A DNA stretch of 64,000 nt from Mesorhizobium japonicum MAFF 303099. Its GTDB lineage: Bacteria; Pseudomonadota; Alphaproteobacteria; Rhizobiales; Rhizobiaceae. The notes below the pieces were generated by a model that was not told the origin of the DNA, ran no database searches, and worked only from the letters and a program-made list of their open reading frames with translations. The DNA is taken from contig NC_002678.2 of assembly GCF_000009625.1 (NCBI RefSeq), positions 3,504,001 through 3,568,000 of the forward strand. The letters run 5' to 3'. The first letter of the stretch is position 1, and each line of letters opens with the position of its first letter. A program made the translations under genes and the position numbers. Shown piece by piece: positions 62,019 through 64,000 of this stretch.

Positions 62019-63347
62019 TTTCCCGATGCAGAACTGCGAAAAGATCACGTCCAGCATGTCCTCGACATCGATCGCGCCGACGATTCGACCCAGGCTGTCC
62101 GCCGCCAGTCGCAGCTCTTCGGCGCGCAGTTCCTGACCTGCTGCGTCCTCGGCGGCGGCGCGAAGCAGATGGCGATTCGCCTCACCGAGCAGTTCGACAT
62201 GGCGCAGGCGCGACGGCAGAACATCGCCGACGTCGCCGGCGGCATCCGCCGCGCGACGGCCGATTTCAGCCAGCAGCGCTTCCACGCCAGTCCCGCCTAC
62301 AACAGAAATGGCAACGTCGTAGCGACCGGCCGCCTCCCGAGCCGACCCCTCATCCAGCAGGTCGAGTTTGGTGCCGACCCGCAAAAGAGGCGCCTTGCCC
62401 GGCAACGGCCCAAGGACCCCGGGCGCCAAAATGTCCTCCAGCAGCAGCAAGAGATCGGCGCGGTCGGCCTTGGCCCGCGCCTTCTCGATGCCGATCGCCT
62501 CGACCTTACCCGGCGCTTCGCGCAAGCCGGCCGTGTCCGTCAGCCTGACACGCAGGCCGCCGAGATCCAGCGTCACCTCGAGTAGGTCCCGCGTCGTGCC
62601 CGGCTCATCCGTTACAATAGCTGCATCGCGCCGCGCCAAGGCGTTGAACAGACTCGACTTGCCGGCATTCGGCGCGCCGAGAATCACCACCTCGAAGCCT
62701 TCGCGGATGATCTCGGCGGCGTGAAATCCGGCGATATGCCGATCGATCTCGCCAATCATCGCCCGGACATCAGACCAGACCGTATCCGAAACGGATCCTG
62801 GCACGTCATCTTCATCAGCAAAATCGATCTCGGCCTCGATCATCGCCCGCGCATGGATCAGTCGGCGGCGCCAGCTCAGATAGAGCTCGCTCTGGACACC
62901 CTCGGCATTGCGGACCGCGAAGCGTCGCTGCGCCTCGGTCTCGGCATTGACCAGATCCGCCAGTGCTTCCGTCTCGACCAGGTCGACCTTGCCGTTGAGA
63001 AAGGCGCGGCGCGTGAATTCGCCGGGTTCGGCGTGCCTGACGCCGTCGAAACCACTGATGATCTCCAGCATCCGCGCCACGACGGCGCGTCCGCCATGGA
63101 CATGGAATTCGGCGACATCCTCCCCGGTAAAGCTGGCCGGACCGGGAAAGAAGATGACCAAGCCGCTGTCGAGCACGGTTCCATCCGGCGCCTTGAATCT
63201 GCGCAAGACCGCCACCCGGTCCTTAACCATGCCACCAGCAATCGTTTCGACCACGAATCGAGTCTGCGGACCGGAGATACGCAGCACGGCGACACCGGCC
63301 GGAAGCCGGCCGCTCGACAGCGCAACGATCGAATCGCCTGAAATCAT
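62016..63347 (-). CDS. mnmE: tRNA modification GTPase MnmE
   Basis: This 443-residue GTPase (TrmE) has the N-terminal formyl-THF-binding domain (DSIVALSSGRLPAGVAVLRI), a helical domain, the inserted G domain with G1 GAPNAGKSS, G2 DEPGTTRD, G3 DTAG and G4 TKLD, and the C-terminal FCIGK motif whose Cys is catalytic-site-proximal. It works with MnmG on U34 of tRNA. It is transcribed toward mnmG on the same strand, across a 449-base gap with parS sites. Confidence 0.95.
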   Translation of the reverse strand: MISGDSIVALSSGRLPAGVAVLRISGPQTRFVVETIAGGMVKDRVAVLRRFKAPDGTVLDSGLVIFFPGPASFTGEDVAEFHVHGGRAVVARMLEIISGFDGVRHAEPGEFTRRAFLNGKVDLVETEALADLVNAETEAQRRFAVRNAEGVQSELYLSWRRRLIHARAMIEAEIDFADEDDVPGSVSDTVWSDVRAMIGEIDRHIAGFHAAEIIREGFEVVILGAPNAGKSSLFNALARRDAAIVTDEPGTTRDLLEVTLDLGGLRVRLTDTAGLREAPGKVEAIGIEKARAKADRADLLLLLEDILAPGVLGPLPGKAPLLRVGTKLDLLDEGSAREAAGRYDVAISVVGGTGVEALLAEIGRRAADAAGDVGDVLPSRLRHVELLGEANRHLLRAAAEDAAGQELRAEELRLAADSLGRIVGAIDVEDMLDVIFSQFCIGK

Positions 63348-63406
63348 TTGCCCGCTCTGTTGAACCGCCCTAGCCTCGCGCCTTCAAACAACCCGAGTAG
63401 CCCATT

Positions 63407-64000
63407 GTGACATTGCCCGCGCAAAACCTGCTTGCCGAAGAAGCCAGCCCCTATCTGCAGCAGCACAGCGGCAATCCCGTCCATTGGCGGGCCTGGTCGC
63501 CGGCATCGCTCGAAGAAGCAAGGACGCTCGATCGCCCGATCCTGCTCTCTGTCGGCTATGCCGCCTGCCATTGGTGCCATGTCATGGCGCATGAAAGCTT
63601 CGAGAATGACGGCGTCGCCGCCGTCATGAACCGTCTGTTCGTCAATATCAAGGTCGACCGCGAGGAGCGTCCCGACATCGACCAGATCTACATGGCCGCG
63701 CTCTCCTCGATGGGCGAGCAAGGCGGCTGGCCGCTGACCATGTTCCTGACGCCGGATGGCAAGCCATTCTGGGGCGGCACCTATTTTCCGCGCGAGGCGC
63801 GCTATGGCCGCCCGGGCTTCATCCAGGTCATGGAAGCGGTCGACAAGGCCTGGCGCGAGAAGCGCGACAGCCTGCACCAGAGCGCTGACGGGCTGACTTC
63901 CCATGTCGAAGCGCGGCTCTCCGGCACGCACGCCAGGCAGAGCCTCGACCGCGGCGCGCTCACCGACCTCGCCGGCCGCATCGACGGCATGGTCGACCGC
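63407..64000 (+). CDS. DUF255 thioredoxin-domain protein (YyaL-like), 5' part
   Basis: An open frame from GTG 63407 runs without a stop to the right edge (198 codons). It begins VTLPAQNLLAEEASPYLQQH and contains the DUF255 signature NPVHWRAWSP, SVGYAACHWCHVMAHESF with the CxxC-type site (Cys-His-Trp-Cys), NRLFVNIKVDREERPDIDQI and GGWPLTMFLTPDGKPFWGG. The complete protein in relatives is about 670 residues and includes a large alpha/alpha-toroid domain; that part is outside the window. Its role is unclear, possibly thiol-disulfide or sugar related. It is divergent from mnmE. Confidence 0.88.
   Translation, partial: MTLPAQNLLAEEASPYLQQHSGNPVHWRAWSPASLEEARTLDRPILLSVGYAACHWCHVMAHESFENDGVAAVMNRLFVNIKVDREERPDIDQIYMAALSSMGEQGGWPLTMFLTPDGKPFWGGTYFPREARYGRPGFIQVMEAVDKAWREKRDSLHQSADGLTSHVEARLSGTHARQSLDRGALTDLAGRIDGMVDR

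Noticed and set aside
63344..63931. A 195-residue minus-strand open frame at the right edge
   Set aside because: The plus strand carries the unmistakable DUF255 motifs from GTG 63407 through the window end; the minus frame is its shadow.

Overview
The window is high-GC chromosomal DNA from an alphaproteobacterium, most likely Mesorhizobium or a close relative in the Hyphomicrobiales. The evidence is an imuA-imuB-dnaE2 mutasome cassette behind a GTTC-N7-GTTC LexA box, the mnmE-mnmG-rsmG-parA-parB-holA block with parS sites that marks an origin-proximal chromosomal region, an IalB-family protein, a rhizobial-type SapC, and several families of GC-rich palindromic intergenic repeats typical of rhizobia. 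This taxonomic call rests on gene content and family recognition, not on a database search.

Layout. 1-1.3 kb: the 3' end of a CoA ester lyase, a DUF1737 protein, and a GIY-YIG nuclease gene enclosed by a perfect 68-bp inverted repeat. 1.3-7.7 kb: a small metallopeptidase divergent from the SOS mutasome (imuA, imuB, dnaE2). 8-10.7 kb: a minus-strand cluster (prolyl-tRNA deacylase-like, thioredoxin/TPR, LON-domain, Trm112-like). 10.8-11.0 kb: tRNA-Gly(GCC) with promoter and terminator. 11-16.5 kb: a LysR regulator divergent from an odd MFS-remnant/epoxide-hydrolase chimera, SapC, a DUF6916 protein, a 2OG-Fe(II) oxygenase and a GNAT enzyme. 16.5-31 kb: three tandem tail-collar proteins, then one 3930-residue surface protein with an N-terminal inverse-autotransporter-like barrel and an enormous beta-helix passenger, divergent from an IalB-family gene.

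31-40 kb: metabolic and membrane genes (M24 peptidase, flavin monooxygenase with an NTF2-like N-terminus, RidA plus amidohydrolase, C39-like protein, isoprenylcysteine methyltransferase-like protein, a four-repeat DUF347 membrane protein). 40.4-47.2 kb: a two-component system followed by a secreted protein, two different ABC ATPases and a long FtsX-type permease, probably one regulated export unit. 47.4-49.6 kb: a DUF1344 protein, and an Lrp regulator divergent from a saccharopine-dehydrogenase-like gene. 49.7-55 kb: the complete branched-chain 2-oxoacid dehydrogenase operon (E1 alpha, E1 beta, E2, E3) with a repeat element between E2 and E3. 55.3-64 kb: holA, DUF1326, parB, parA, rsmG, mnmG, five parS or parS-like sites, mnmE and the start of a DUF255 thioredoxin-domain gene.

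The two most interesting things are (i) a dispersed family of paired inverted repeats, one copy of which carries a GIY-YIG nuclease gene while at least three others are short and gene-less, suggesting a nuclease-linked mobile repeat family; and (ii) the giant inverse-autotransporter-like adhesin with a beta-helix passenger instead of Ig-like domains, followed on the same strand by a trio of tail-collar proteins.
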